This document shows, piece after piece, positions 24,662 to 55,190 of a DNA stretch of 64,000 bases; within the stretch, counting starts at the first letter, position 1; every line of letters begins with the position of its first letter. The DNA is taken from NCBI GenBank assembly GCA_030141605.1, contig JAQGDQ010000020.1:496001-560000 (forward strand). The letters are read 5' to 3'. This DNA is from Tubiluchus corallicola. Its lineage: Eukaryota; Priapulida; Priapulimorpha; Priapulimorphida; Tubiluchidae. Made by a program: the position numbers and the translations under genes. The notes beneath the pieces are model-generated. The model was not told where the DNA came from. It did no database searches and saw nothing but the letters and a program-made list of their open reading frames with translations.

Positions 24662-27600
24662 AATTTAGTATATAGTAGTACGAGGGAAAAATTTTTCGTC
24701 TGCGAGCAAAACAGTTACTGACTAATACGAGCTATCACACCTTCATCTTTTCATGCGAGTGTAATAGGCGAAGCATGTGCAATTGTATCATGCTGACCTT
24801 CTGTCCTTGTCGCTCAGCAAATTCTACCGCCTCATTGTTTACAAAAAATGTAATTAACTGGTCCTTGCCATTAATTCTACAGCCACTTTGATTTGCTTCG
24901 GCAGTCAACTATTTGCTGTAAGATTTCTTGTCTGCAGTTGCTGTGTCATACATCTCTTTAATTTTATGAAGCCTTGTTGCATTTAAAACGTTGATGATCA
25001 AGAAATTTTGTGCTGTTCGGTATAAACAATTAAACAGCGTATGCCGACATGAGTGAATCAAACTGCCATAATTTGGCGGCTGGATTTTGCTATTTTTCGT
25101 TCTGCGCTGTCTTGAAAATTATAGTAAACATTGCCAGTAATTTTGTGTCTACTTCCATCTCTCAATACACGGTCAGAATCAGATTTAGCCACGAAAATGT
25201 TTAACTTGACGTCAGTCTGTGTGATCGTGCAGGATTTACTACTGAGTTTAGTTAGTTGCATCTGTCGCATATTAATTATAGACGCGAGTTATCTATTGCG
25301 TTTCAATTACAGCATGTGTACTGAAATTTCAACGTCAGTTTTCATTTAAAATGAGATGCGGGTGCCATGTTGTTATTCTTAAAATGATCCTTATGTTATA
25401 GGTTTTTATTAAGTATGTGTTATGACATCTCGGGTAGGATCTTCATGGCTTCATCTTTTGAATGAGTCTTGATATCAGCATTCTCGGAACGTATTGAATT
25501 AAAATTGTAGTCATCTAGCCGTTTGTAGAGATTTCATTTGGAAAATTTAATGAGAAATTCGTAAGAATTTCACAATGACGCACAGGGAACTACGCATTAT
25601 AGTAGAAAAAACAAGAAGGAAAACAACAAAAATTGTAAAAAGAGCACGTACAATATCATAAGTTACAGTAATACCAAATTAAGACACGTGAAATACAGAG
25701 AGGTGGATATAATTTCTCGCAAATAGACGACTTATGTAAACTAAACTCTAGAAAAAGTGTTTTATGGTGTTACATGCAACAGGAAACTATCGAGTAATAC
25801 CTATTCTATCTCATTCCTGAAAAGATTGTGAGTTTCCAAATGTTTTAATCTCATTTAGCTTTCTTGTCTTGGGACTTTTAAGAATGCTCAACAATTAGTA
25901 GTTTAATTATGAAAGATTTGCATATTTCTTAAGATTTTAACTTACAGAGTTATCATTTCTGAATACCTATGACACTTGTTTATTTACTTTTCAAATCACT
26001 AAAGGTGCTGGATGGATTCAGACGGATACGTTTATGACTACATATTTATGGTACCAATTCTTGTAGTACTACTGGTAAGAAAACTACCCTCGTGCAAAAT
26101 TATTTAACTTAATACATACCCATGTACCCAGATTTATGTTTTGCAGTTTTTATAACCACATGTAAGCCATATTTACTATGAATGCGTTGTAAACATTTAC
26201 CATGACATTATTGCTGTTCTCACTTAAACAGCGAAATCACGTTTATCTTTTCATAGCCAATTAACTAACGCGTTCAACTTTCCGCTGTAACATTTTTAAT
26301 ACAAATTTAGCGAAATTTCCGAGCGATAATCGCACGTCGCTTCCTTCAGTTTACAACTTCTCATTGTCATTAATTACTTGGTCTTAACGCCAGGTTCGTG
26401 ACTATAAACATATTTGACGAGTTGATAGTATAGGGTGTTTCATAAGTCTCTCGTTAATTTGATTTTGTATTTTCATTGTAACTAATTGACCAACGACGTT
26501 CATATTACGGCAAACTCTTACTCAGCAGTTGGGAATTTTTTGAGTCTACATAATGTAGCATTTTGCTACATAATAGTACATTGTTATGTAATGAACTTTT
26601 AGTTGCATAATGAACATTAACAGCGTAATATATAATTGTTGCTTAAAATCACTGCAGCGCACTTATGAAGCCTAGTTTGATCCCACTAAAATAGTCATCC
26701 ATCATACACTCAACCACCGAGTTGCGTCATTTTGAGTTTGTCCTTACTGTAATTTGTCAGTTTTTAATAAATCCTTAAAAATAATGGAGAGTTTTAAAGC
26801 AACGAGTATGACCAATTGCGCGCGTATTATCAAATTCAAAGCACCTTAAAGTTTTTATTCATTTTTTCTTTTTTCAGATAAATTGTGTTTTCCTTTGCTC
26901 GATAATGTATGTTTTATTGTCACGATCAAGAACAAAAATCCGAGAATTGGACGACAAACAATACAGGTATACGTATGCATGGAAAACTAAAAAACCCAAC
27001 TGTACAGGTTGGCTAATTATATTCAAAAACGGAATTTTTTACTCAAAATCAGAAATATGTATCTCCTTTGCAATCATAATTTCACACTACTACCAGTTAC
27101 CTATATTTCTCATATAATGACGACGACGACGATGATGATGACGACGACGACGACGATGATGATGATGATGATGGTAATTCATTAACTTTGGCATTAGTTT
27201 ACACTAAAATTTAACAACGACGTTATGATTCAAACTCGTTTCAGTGCTTAATTTTTTTGTTAGAAAGGGGGCACGAAAGCTGCTGCTCTTACTACCTTTG
27301 CTTGGTTTAACGCACGTTCTTGTTCTCGTGGAGCCAGAAAACGGTGGAATGTGGAGACTCGTAATTAGTATCATCAATGCTTTGCTTGTTTCTACACAGG
27401 TACACAATATTGAAAAGCTTTATTTTTTGCTGTGTTATTAGACAAATTTGTAGAGTCCGCGTTTGGAGATCTGATTTTTACTGAAAATAGACTAAAATTA
27501 ACAAAAAGCTCTAAAAACTATTTTCAGATGATTCGAAAGATTAGTGCGCGCAAAGGATTGTAGCATTTCACACGTTCAAAGGTATACTGTGTGAAAACAA

Positions 27601-29412
27601 TGTGTTCTCATATTTTCCCTTTTAATGCTAAATGGAAAACACCTTACTGTTTACATTTAAGATTTTTGATTTAACAAAGATCTTGATTAACACTTTTGTG
27701 TAATTAAAGTGATTAATAGTTTACACTTTCTTATTGATTGCAGGGATTTTGGATAACACTTTTCTTCTGTTTTACTAATCATGAGGTAAGTCGTAATCTG
27801 ATACCGTCCAATTTGAAAATTTCGTTAGAAATTTAAAACACCTCAGAAGGTCGCAGGCTGCGGGTCACCATAGCAATAGTCTGCGCACTCCACAGAATCT
27901 AGAACATGCAACAGACTAACGTGTTTACAATTTTTAGACTAAATTTTCATGTAAAAGGCGTCGCACATTTACCGCTCATTACCTTCTGTTGGGATATCAT
28001 AGTATGCGAATATGAGACTTGAGACAATGCTTCACGATTCGCAAGAATACATAACAAGTCCTGTACGTGACCTACAAACGGCAAGCCACGAAATAAGATT
28101 TAATATTTAATCAATGTTTTCATTACTTACGTTTTTTATTATTTTTGTCACAGCTCTGAAACGAGGCATTAAGCAAGTTTCAACAGCGTGAAAACACAGC
28201 CAATACTGTTATGCATCTCGAGCTTTTACAAGTGCATACCTTTCATTAATTTGTGTAATGTATGTGCTGAGCTAGCGTACTGGGCTGTGTAATGGCTGGC
28301 AACTTTGATACTAAGCCCCTCTATACACACTCACATTCGCACGCACGGATACGCATATCGCTGTGCACGTGGAATTTAAAATTGCGTACCATGGTCATGG
28401 AATTTGAGGTATTGCCAAAATTTGTACATTATTACCCCATAAAAAGAAAAATAGATGTTGGAAGTATATTGAGTTTAGCCAATAAACAACAAGCGGTTTG
28501 CTCAAAGTACAATTTTATATGTTACATGATAACTTACGGGCCGGTTCTAGTAAATTCATCGATGCTATCGCACGAGCCAGAATGATTTTGATGAACTTCT
28601 TCGAAATTATTGAACCGTAAATTAAGCAGCTTGACACCGCATGGAGAAAAAGCATTTCCCCAGAGGAACGGCCTTCGCATATGTTAGTGAAATATTATTC
28701 TTAGTCGTATCTCGTTCCAAATTCTCAAGTAGGCGCTAGAACGTAATTTCTGTAATTGCAAAATTTTGACTCTTTCAGCAGCTGTAGCCTACCACATTTA
28801 TAAGAAAATTGTGTTCACAAATAAAGTTACTCAAAATAACTAATTGAGTTGAACTACCTGTTTATTATGGTTTGTGTGTGGGTGTGTCGGTGCATATACT
28901 CGATCGATAAGCCAAAAATTAGTGTCAGACCTAGTTGTTCACAAGCTGCATCATTAAGTCATTTCATTCTTTGATTTAGTAAAGTTTGAACAACACATGT
29001 AAACGGCACTAAATCAATGGTACCACCTGCCTCTATAAAGTTTAACGCTATAAAGTTTCAACTTTTTCAGAAATTATAAGTTTTTTAGTGTAAAAATACA
29101 TTTTAGGATGTTAAATACAAAACATAACCAAAAGTAATACGGAATATAAACTTCTTACTGCAGGTGAAAAGCTTACTGAAGCCATACTTTCTTCAACGCA
29201 CGGGGTCTCTTTTGTCAACAAGGACTAGCAGCAGTTACTTAGCTTCTCTTCGTTCTAGCATAACAAGGCGACGCGGAACTTCAGCTGCAAGAGCCTCTGA
29301 TTCGCCAAACGTATGCGCTGCAGTGCATACGGCTGGACAACAACCCGACTACATACCAATGACATTTGTAAATTGCAACCAGGGTGCTCAAAGACCTGGT
29401 GCAACAGAGTAG
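9926..29412 (+). CDS. Class B (secretin-family) G protein-coupled receptor, PDF/CRF-receptor-like, 12 exons
   Basis: Exons: 9926-9992, 15091-15225, 17776-17885, 21779-21882, 23171-23288, 23945-24098, 24320-24380, 26005-26074, 26878-26966, 27264-27399, 27744-27785, 29164-29412. All have GT-AG borders and compatible phases, summing to 445 codons (444 residues). Exons 1-3 hold the hormone-binding ectodomain with six cysteines (11, 32, 41, 55, 74, 89), FDGILCWPPT and GTWSNWSDY. Exons 4-11 encode seven membrane segments with family hallmarks: KIHVNLF (TM2), FCR and FFWMLVEGLYL (TM3), LIGWGIP (TM4), RCW in loop 2, LLPLLGLTHVL (TM6), STQGFW and CFTNHEV (TM7). Exon 12 is the Ser/Arg-rich cytoplasmic tail. 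The family couples peptide hormones to G proteins at the plasma membrane. Exon 1 is supported by its phase and by supplying Cys11. No signal peptide is visible in it, so an upstream exon may exist. The peptide ligand is unknown. Confidence 0.9.
11148..11291. repeat. 77-bp segment plus (CT)n, near-identical to SLC28 copy A intron 9
   Basis: Bases 11148-11224 match 36070-36146 with one difference seen, and both run into a (CT)n tract (here 11225-11291). It lies in GPCR intron 1. The flanks differ on both sides, so the duplicated unit is short and recent. Confidence 0.85.
12862..13490 (+). pseudogene. Decayed coding remnant of a repeated invertebrate protein family (LERFVTLLYD type)
   Basis: The frame at 12862-13107 reads a stretch with KMVWPTWQVFKAITEGFVSL and PVLERFVTLLYDTAST. 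After frameshifts and stops, matching pieces follow: HHVVY-like/AGCC around 13215, and a Cys-rich tail CKCVQARLVCTA at about 13410-13440. I recall this order (ERFVxLLYDxTS, then a Cys-rich CKCxKAxLxCT tail) from multicopy uncharacterised, probably transposon-linked, proteins of marine invertebrates. That recognition is from memory and was not checked. The copy here is broken in several places and cannot make an intact protein. Confidence 0.45.
13629..13850. repeat. (AAT/ATG)n passing into (AAC)n microsatellite
   Basis: About 160 bp of AAT/ATG triplets is followed by about 55 bp of AAC/AGC triplets. Open frames through it (poly-Asn, poly-Leu, poly-Tyr) are artefacts of the repeat. It lies in GPCR intron 1, inside the inverted-arm element. 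Confidence 0.95.
19326..19372. repeat. (AT)n microsatellite
   Basis: Near-pure alternating A/T in GPCR intron 3, with a short imperfection in the middle. The rest of that intron (17886-21778) shows nothing recognisable. Confidence 0.9.
24421..24659. repeat. Degenerate GAAT/TGAA tetranucleotide tract followed by a 71-bp (TA)n run
   Basis: From about 24421 to 24588 runs a degenerate GAATGAACGAATG-type tetramer array; 24589-24659 is pure (TA)n. Both lie in GPCR intron 7 (24381-26004), which shows nothing else. Confidence 0.9.
27118..27173. repeat. (ACG/ATG)n trinucleotide repeat
   Basis: Interleaved GACGAC and GATGAT triplets in GPCR intron 9, shortly before exon 10. Confidence 0.9.
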
Positions 29413-31257
29413 CTTGGAGCTAGATATAGGTTATACGAGGGTTAGATTAATTTTGCAGCTCGATCAGCTTGTAAATCTTTGGTAGACGTAAACATTCTAA
29501 ACTAGCTAGCTACTACATCAACAAGACTGATTGAATTCAGATCCAAATCTGCGAGCGTAACATAATGTAACGCCCTGATTATGTTTACACCTGACTATAC
29601 CTGGTACAGCGTGTTTCACTTATGTCAATACTTGTAGATTATTATGCTCACATGTGACTAACCAATGCGAAAAGTGCGGGAGGTTTGTCATTTCGTGACT
29701 CTGCGTACTATAGTTCTCACTAATTTTCATATTTTGGTTCCTGTCTCGACCCTTTAAATAATTTAAGGTTTTTTAAAGAAAAGCTAGGCCTCCCAACTTT
29801 TTAAAACTCCAAGTATACATCTACCTCACAATACCTAAATATTTATGAAAAAAAATAATTTTAAGAAAGCCATGGGAAGAGTTGAAGGGCAATCCAAATA
29901 TTGACTTATGTACAGTGTCCTTGGCTTTTTGACAGATCTTTTAAAGTGACTCTAGACCTCTGTCCTTCCGAGTTGTCAATAATTAAAAAAATAAAAACTT
30001 GGACGGCCTGGCGTCATGAAATGACAACAATCAGCGTATGGGTATGGGTTCTCTTAGATCTGGGATGCTAGCGCTCGCAGATAAAAGTCATATTGCACAA
30101 GAACTTTCTCAACAGTCGCTCCTTGGTTTTTCTGAGGTTAAATTAAACTGCTCAAATTAAAAAGGACGGCTTACAACGGATGTACAAATCCGTCACAGTT
30201 ACCATCACGTCAATGAAAATTATTGAATTTTTATTTACTTAAATATCTAAGTAATGATTGCGTTTATGCAAATTTACGTGAATTACAGCACTTAGTGGAA
30301 GTAATATCCTTACGTATGTTGTGCTATTGTCGTAAAAAGTCTGTCTTTGGTTGTTTGATTTATATCTTAGTAGTGCATAAGCCAAGCGACAGTGTCAGCT
30401 TTTAAAATTAATTTGCTAATAAGGCAAGATTGAGATTAAAATTGGCTGACATCGCACATTGACTAATGTCAGACAATGATTTCAAGCTTCACTAAAAATA
30501 ACAAAGTAGTATAGATGTTACAGGCAAGGCAATGTGCAAAATTTAGGAATTTTATAAAATTCCCAGGCATTTCATATAACAGGTAAGCAAGTGTTTTCTC
30601 TACAGCACTTTCACACTTTATCACTTTACGCGGCTTGACCTGGTCGACCATATTCCTTCTCTAGGCAGCCTGCTGTCCAACGAATGTATTTCCGAATCAG
30701 GTGTGGATGTGGAGTATCGAACCAGAGCAGCTCATACGGACCCTGAGAAACTTGCGTAACGGGTCTTTCAGTGCAAAAATCTAAACCCAAAAATGAAACC
30801 CTGCCTATCAAGCTATCATCATCTCAAAATATTGTGACACAGAAAAAGCTTTGCAAAATCTTTGCTCCTTCTTGAAAATTAAATGTTACTAGTACATCAC
30901 TAATATCGCCGTCTTTGAAAGAACAAACAGCATCTACTCCACCATCATAAAAACAGTATTAGCGACATTCACTGTCTTCGTTAGAAGAGTCATCATCATT
31001 GTCAAAACATTCGAAAACGAAACCAAGCAGTATTCCACCTATCATTCGATCATCCACTACGAAACTCAGCATTTCAAAACCAACTACAAAATGCCTATAT
31101 AGGAAAAGTGTATCGAAAATCTTTGAATTACACATTTTGCGTAACAAACTTTTACATTATATACAACGCCTAAAAAGTGTTGAAAAAATATTTCAGATTA
31201 TTTACCTTGTTTATTTTGACACTTCATAAAATGCCTAGATATTCTATAGAATACCCG

Positions 31258-31381
31258 ATATATATAATAACTAACAATATATATATATTATTAGTTAGTA
31301 ATAAAATGATATATGTATATTTATATATGTATGTATATGTTATATATATATGTATTATGTTATATATACATATATATATGA
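31258..31381. repeat. TATATG/TATA-rich low-complexity tract
   Basis: Imperfect TA and TATG units over about 120 bp, without coding or RNA-gene signals. Confidence 0.8.
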
Positions 31382-32329
31382 GCATAATCTGTCTTCATAT
31401 AAGCGATTCGTATATTAAACCAAGATAACATACATTTATTTTTCACGCAATATTTCAAATATAAAATAAAATAAAAGTAATATTATTATAGCAAAATACT
31501 AATTTTGTACACTTTGCATATTTTGTGGTTTTTGAGTAAAAAGCTCAGTATCATGCCGTTAGGATATAAACACTGGTTAAGTTTAACGGATATTTTGTAT
31601 AGAGAACTAACATAATTTTTGTAGTAAACTCTGTAAGGAACCCACAGTTAAGTAACATACATGTGTGTACTAATGACTTCAGTGTCATTCCGAAGTGTTT
31701 CTCCGCCTCTCTACATTCTTGCCGTGAAGCTGTTGCACTATATGGTTGCATTTATCTTTTGACCCTCTCCAAGAATCATTATGGGACCAAAAACTTAGTG
31801 GTCAGCCCTGTCACGCCTCGTCGTCATTGCCGCGACCGTTATCACTGTAGACACAATAAAAATCAGACTGCAGGTTTGGATCCAATTGTGCTGATAGATT
31901 TTGTTGAATGTTCTTCAGAAATTGGTCCAAGCTATCTATGATAGTTTGCTACTGTATTTTACGCAATGCTCATATAAACTTAGAAAAACTAGATTACCGA
32001 AACCCCTGCTATGCTATTAATGATGAAATCTATTTTGAGAAAATTAATCAACAGCATTGGATACTGAGTGGATAAGGCAACCTATCAGTGTGCATGAATT
32101 AGAAAACTTAGAAATATTTTCTCGAAGAAATGTTTTCACGATCAAATTTCTCGTCACTTTTAAAGTAAAATAGTATACTAACTACTAACATAACTACGTA
32201 GCTACATAACTATAGGGTAAAAATATAATGCCCAATTTTCGCTGTAGCAAATAGAACTCTAAATCTGAGAGTTATATCTTTGAATAATTTTGTGGTTAAA
32301 CTACATGCGCTTACTGTGTATTAATTTTA

Positions 32330-32510
<181 letters not shown>

Positions 32511-33014
32511 CAGGCCAAAAATTATTAACGCCGAAAATTACTATGAAATGATAAATGCATAGTTTCATATTCAAAGATTGTCTTATTCTTCTCGCAAGAC
32601 GCAAACAAATTTAAGGAATTGTTACAGAGATTTTTGGTGTAACGCACGTTACATCTGATTTGCGTTAATAAAATAGCCACAGTTTTGTTTAAAGTCTGCT
32701 GTGATGTTTTCACTATTCGAAGTTTCTTTCATCTTATACTACCTATAAGAATTTATTACTATTATGGCTGTAACACTACAATATTAGTATACTGTAGTAT
32801 TTAGTATATATTAACATATACATATTAATGCCACAGTCCACGGCACATTTTCACTTGGACAGATAACAAATTGCTTATATTTGGACCAATTTTCGAAAAA
32901 ATACCTGTGCTGCTCTACGATAAATAAACTCAACGCAAGTGCTCCATATGCATATGGGCTTAAAAGTACAGTCCATAAGAAATTTGTAGCATGGAGTCTG
33001 ATGTGAAGCATACA

Positions 33015-42723
<9,709 letters not shown>

Positions 42724-44136
42724 TTTCAAAATTATTCTATTTTATTTCATTATCATTTACTGTGTAACGATTACTTTTTTTATTACGCAGAAACACTCAC
42801 ACCTTGTTGAACATATAATGTCTCAAAACGACAACACGATCGATTTAAGAACAGGAAGTGTTTTACAGGAAATCGTGACATTTAATTTAACTACATACTT
42901 TTGGTTACTCGTAGCAATATTATAGGTAACAGAGTCGAAAAAGTTACAGGGACTGTAACCTAATTAAGATTCTGCATGCATTTTATATTAATATCTGGGT
43001 ATTCCCAAAACGCTTTTGAAAATAATGGGTCATTCAGGTAATTCATGTCGCGGACTAACAGCTAATGGATGAACTATAGATTCTGAGGATTCAGACGCAG
43101 GTGTTACTCAACGTAAAGCCTGTGCAACGCAGTAACTAATAAATTAACCAACTGACTTACTCACTAACAGAATACCGAACTAACCGACTGTGACTGTCTA
43201 TAACTAACCATTCCACCTGTCAATCAAGCTCATCACTAGTGGACATGTAGGTGGATAATTATTGGCAAACTGCATCATAAAGCCAACACTCAAAACGATA
43301 TTAATGCTTTGGCACATCCAGAATTTATTATGCTTATAAGGAAATTTATTATCATACACTACTAAGCGCGTTAAAGTTATTTGCGAGCCGTTGCATTTTT
43401 TCTTCTTAGATGTTCGTATGATCCTTTTTAGATAAGCTTAATGCAGCCTCACAAAACATCTTCAAAATACTGTCCTGCTTATCTCGTTTGTGAGAGGCAA
43501 GATCATGACTTGATTATGATAACACAGAGCGAGGAAGAGAAACAGATTAAGTGTATGTGTGTGTGTGTGTGGGGTTGGGTGGGGTGGGGGGTGGTGGTGT
43601 ATGCGTGCGTGCGTGTGTGTGTGGTATGTGCATGTGCGTGTGTGCGCGTGTGTGTGTGGCTGCGTGTGTGTGAGCATGTGTGCGTGTGTGCGCGCGCGTG
43701 CGTGTGTGTGTGAGAGAGATTATTAATTTATTTATAGTTTTAACTACTAACTTTCATTTATATTTTGTCATTTACTATGTGCAATTAACTGTATGGCCGA
43801 TTTTATGTCTGAGATAGATAAAATTAAAAAGCTGAAGAAAGAAAGATTGGCAAAAACAGAAATTACCCATAGTTCATTTTGTTTAATGCCTTGAAGTTCG
43901 TTGCACTTATAGTCAATTTTTTTCCTGACGCATAGAAGAGAGTACGTTTTTACCATAAACTAGCACTGATTGTCTACCTTTAATATATATTTATATTATT
44001 TTATTTTATCATTATTAATAATATTATTATTATTACTACTATATTAAGAAAAGAAACAATTAAATAAACAAACAAAAAAATAAATAGTATAAATAAATAA
44101 ATAAAGAATTAAAGTGTATAAAATTGGCTAATTGAA
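42724..44136. other. 1.4-kb spacer between the SLC28 tandem copies
   Basis: It holds a GT-rich stretch (43552-43711), A/T-rich low complexity, and a minus-strand AATAAA (plus-strand TTTATT at 44000-44005), the likely end of the copy B transcript. The promoter of copy A must lie here, but I see no distinct TATA or initiator motif. Confidence 0.5.
43552..43711. repeat. (GT)n-rich low-complexity tract
   Basis: Interrupted GT/GC dinucleotide run with a G-rich patch near 43570-43595. Open frames through it are artefacts. Confidence 0.9.
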
Positions 44137-53180
<9,044 letters not shown>

Positions 53181-53206
53181 CTGTAATGTTTTCTATGCAA
53201 GAGTAA

Positions 53207-53406
53207 TGGCGCGTTCAAACGTCGAGACTTCTCTTGCAACTTATGTGCAACTTCTCAATGAGAGCAAAATCGCACATGTGAACGGCTTGATAACTTCTCT
53301 CGTTTCGTTTGCAATAAGATGCGAGAGAAGTTGGCAAGCCGTTCACACGTGCGACTTTACTCTAAGAGAGAAGTTGCGAGAGAAGGCTCTGCGTCTGAAC
53401 GCGTCA
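53207..53406. mobile_element. 200-bp MITE with long terminal inverted repeats and TAA target duplication
   Basis: The left end TGGCGCGTTCAAACG pairs with the right end CGTCTGAACGCGTCA; inverted similarity extends about 90 bp inward (CACATGTGAACGGCTTG versus CAAGCCGTTCACACGTG). TAA flanks both sides (53204-53206 and 53407-53409). Long inverted ends with a 3-bp TWA duplication fit a non-autonomous PIF/Harbinger-type element. The family assignment is inference. Confidence 0.8.
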
Positions 53407-54079
53407 TAACTAATGATCAATCAATATCCTCACCACCATCGTTGCAGCAGTCTACATTATCATCATCATTATCATCATCATTCTCGTTCTCATGGGTTTC
53501 ATGTATGCAAACGATATTTGACAATTGTCATTATTTTTGGACAAACCACTCAAACAAGGCAACGTACAATGGCAATTATGGTTAGGGCTAAGGGGTAAGC
53601 TACAACAAGAGGTTGTTGTACAATATCTACAGGAATGGTGTTTATAATGGCAAATCATCAACTGTTCCCTGTTCTGTTTCTGTTTCTCTGATGTTTCCCT
53701 GGCATGTTCTGTTTCACCGACGAACCAGACTACAAAGCACCCAAGTGTCAGTAGGTATGTACTATAGCCGAGTGAGTACCCATATAGATATAGTAGAGGT
53801 TACAGAATAATTCATATAGCTGAACTCGAGACGTTTAAGCTACCTCAATAGGAATATACAGTACTATGTGGTAATGTGGCAATCGCTAAACATTTGTAAT
53901 TGTATAGCAGTAAAAGTAATTCTATTTTGGGTAGTCTTGTATGTATTTTGTTGCCTTTTCCTGTATGTATATAGTCTGTATAATTGTTTTATTACGCCAA
54001 AGTATTATTTTTGCAATTATATATTGTTTTCACGTTCAAGCACTTCAGATAATTTTGATTGGTTCAGCCGTTAACAATT

Positions 54080-55126
54080 GTACAACATTCCATTGCTATT
54101 AACTGGTGGAATACTAATGGTTTTTTTATCGTGCGAATAACCAATTGTTTAACAAACTAGATGACGCTGATTTTATCTCAACTAACAGCTGACATAATAT
54201 GCCTCAACGAAACTCATTCAGATTATTCAAAAACGCTTAAAATTCCTGGCTACTCCTGTTTGCAAAACTGTCGACCCAAATATGGAAAGCGAGTCTTTGG
54301 AGGTGTAGCAGTTTTTGTTAAAAATACTTTATGCAAAGGAATAAAATTTCTGCCACTGACCTGGTCTGAATACATTTGGCTAAATTTGGATAACTTATAT
54401 TTCCACTTAAAAAAATCTAGGTAGGTTTATATGAATTCAAGAAGAAAATATTATTAAATTTAAAGAGTTTATGAATGGCGATATCATGCTAATCGGAGAT
54501 TTTAATTCTAAAACCAACTGTAAACTAGATTACATAGTGAATGATTATGACACGTATATGCCCTTACCTCCTGATTACGTATGCGATAGTTATATGCTCA
54601 AAAGGAATAGTCGTACCGATGATTATGGTCAGAAACTTCTTGAACTATGTAAATCGTGCAGTCTTAGAATTCTGAATGGGCGATTCTATTGGCAGGTTTA
54701 CTTTTCATAACGTTAGAGGCTCTAGCGTCATTGATTACGCTGTTGTTAGTAGCGATTTGATAGATAAAGTAGTATCGTTTGAAGTGTCAGGAAAAGTGTC
54801 AGATCATTGCCAAATTTCTATGACATTGAGAAGTTTAATATATACCGTAAATGGCATTAATTATCCATTAAGAAAATTTCCGAAAAAATGCGATCGAATG
54901 ACTTAACTCGGGAACACTTTCAACTCTGAAATCCGGCGCAGTAAATTGCCAAATCACTGCGTTCATGCAACAGAATTATATTGTAAACGAGAACGAGATA
55001 GAAGCAGTGCCTATTTCAAGGGAGAGAAGTGGGGATACTTCCCCGGGGCCTCACCCTCCAAGGGGGCCTCGCGCCAAGGTAACATTTTTTAGCTTTATGC
55101 GAACATACTGCCTCCTCTCCCTCCCT

Positions 55127-55190
<64 letters not shown>

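Noticed and set aside
53452-53661. 69-codon minus-strand frame with Met/Ile run
   Set aside because: It reads through a CAT/ATT microsatellite; the acidic frame of the same bases is only mentioned as a possible SLC28-B exon.
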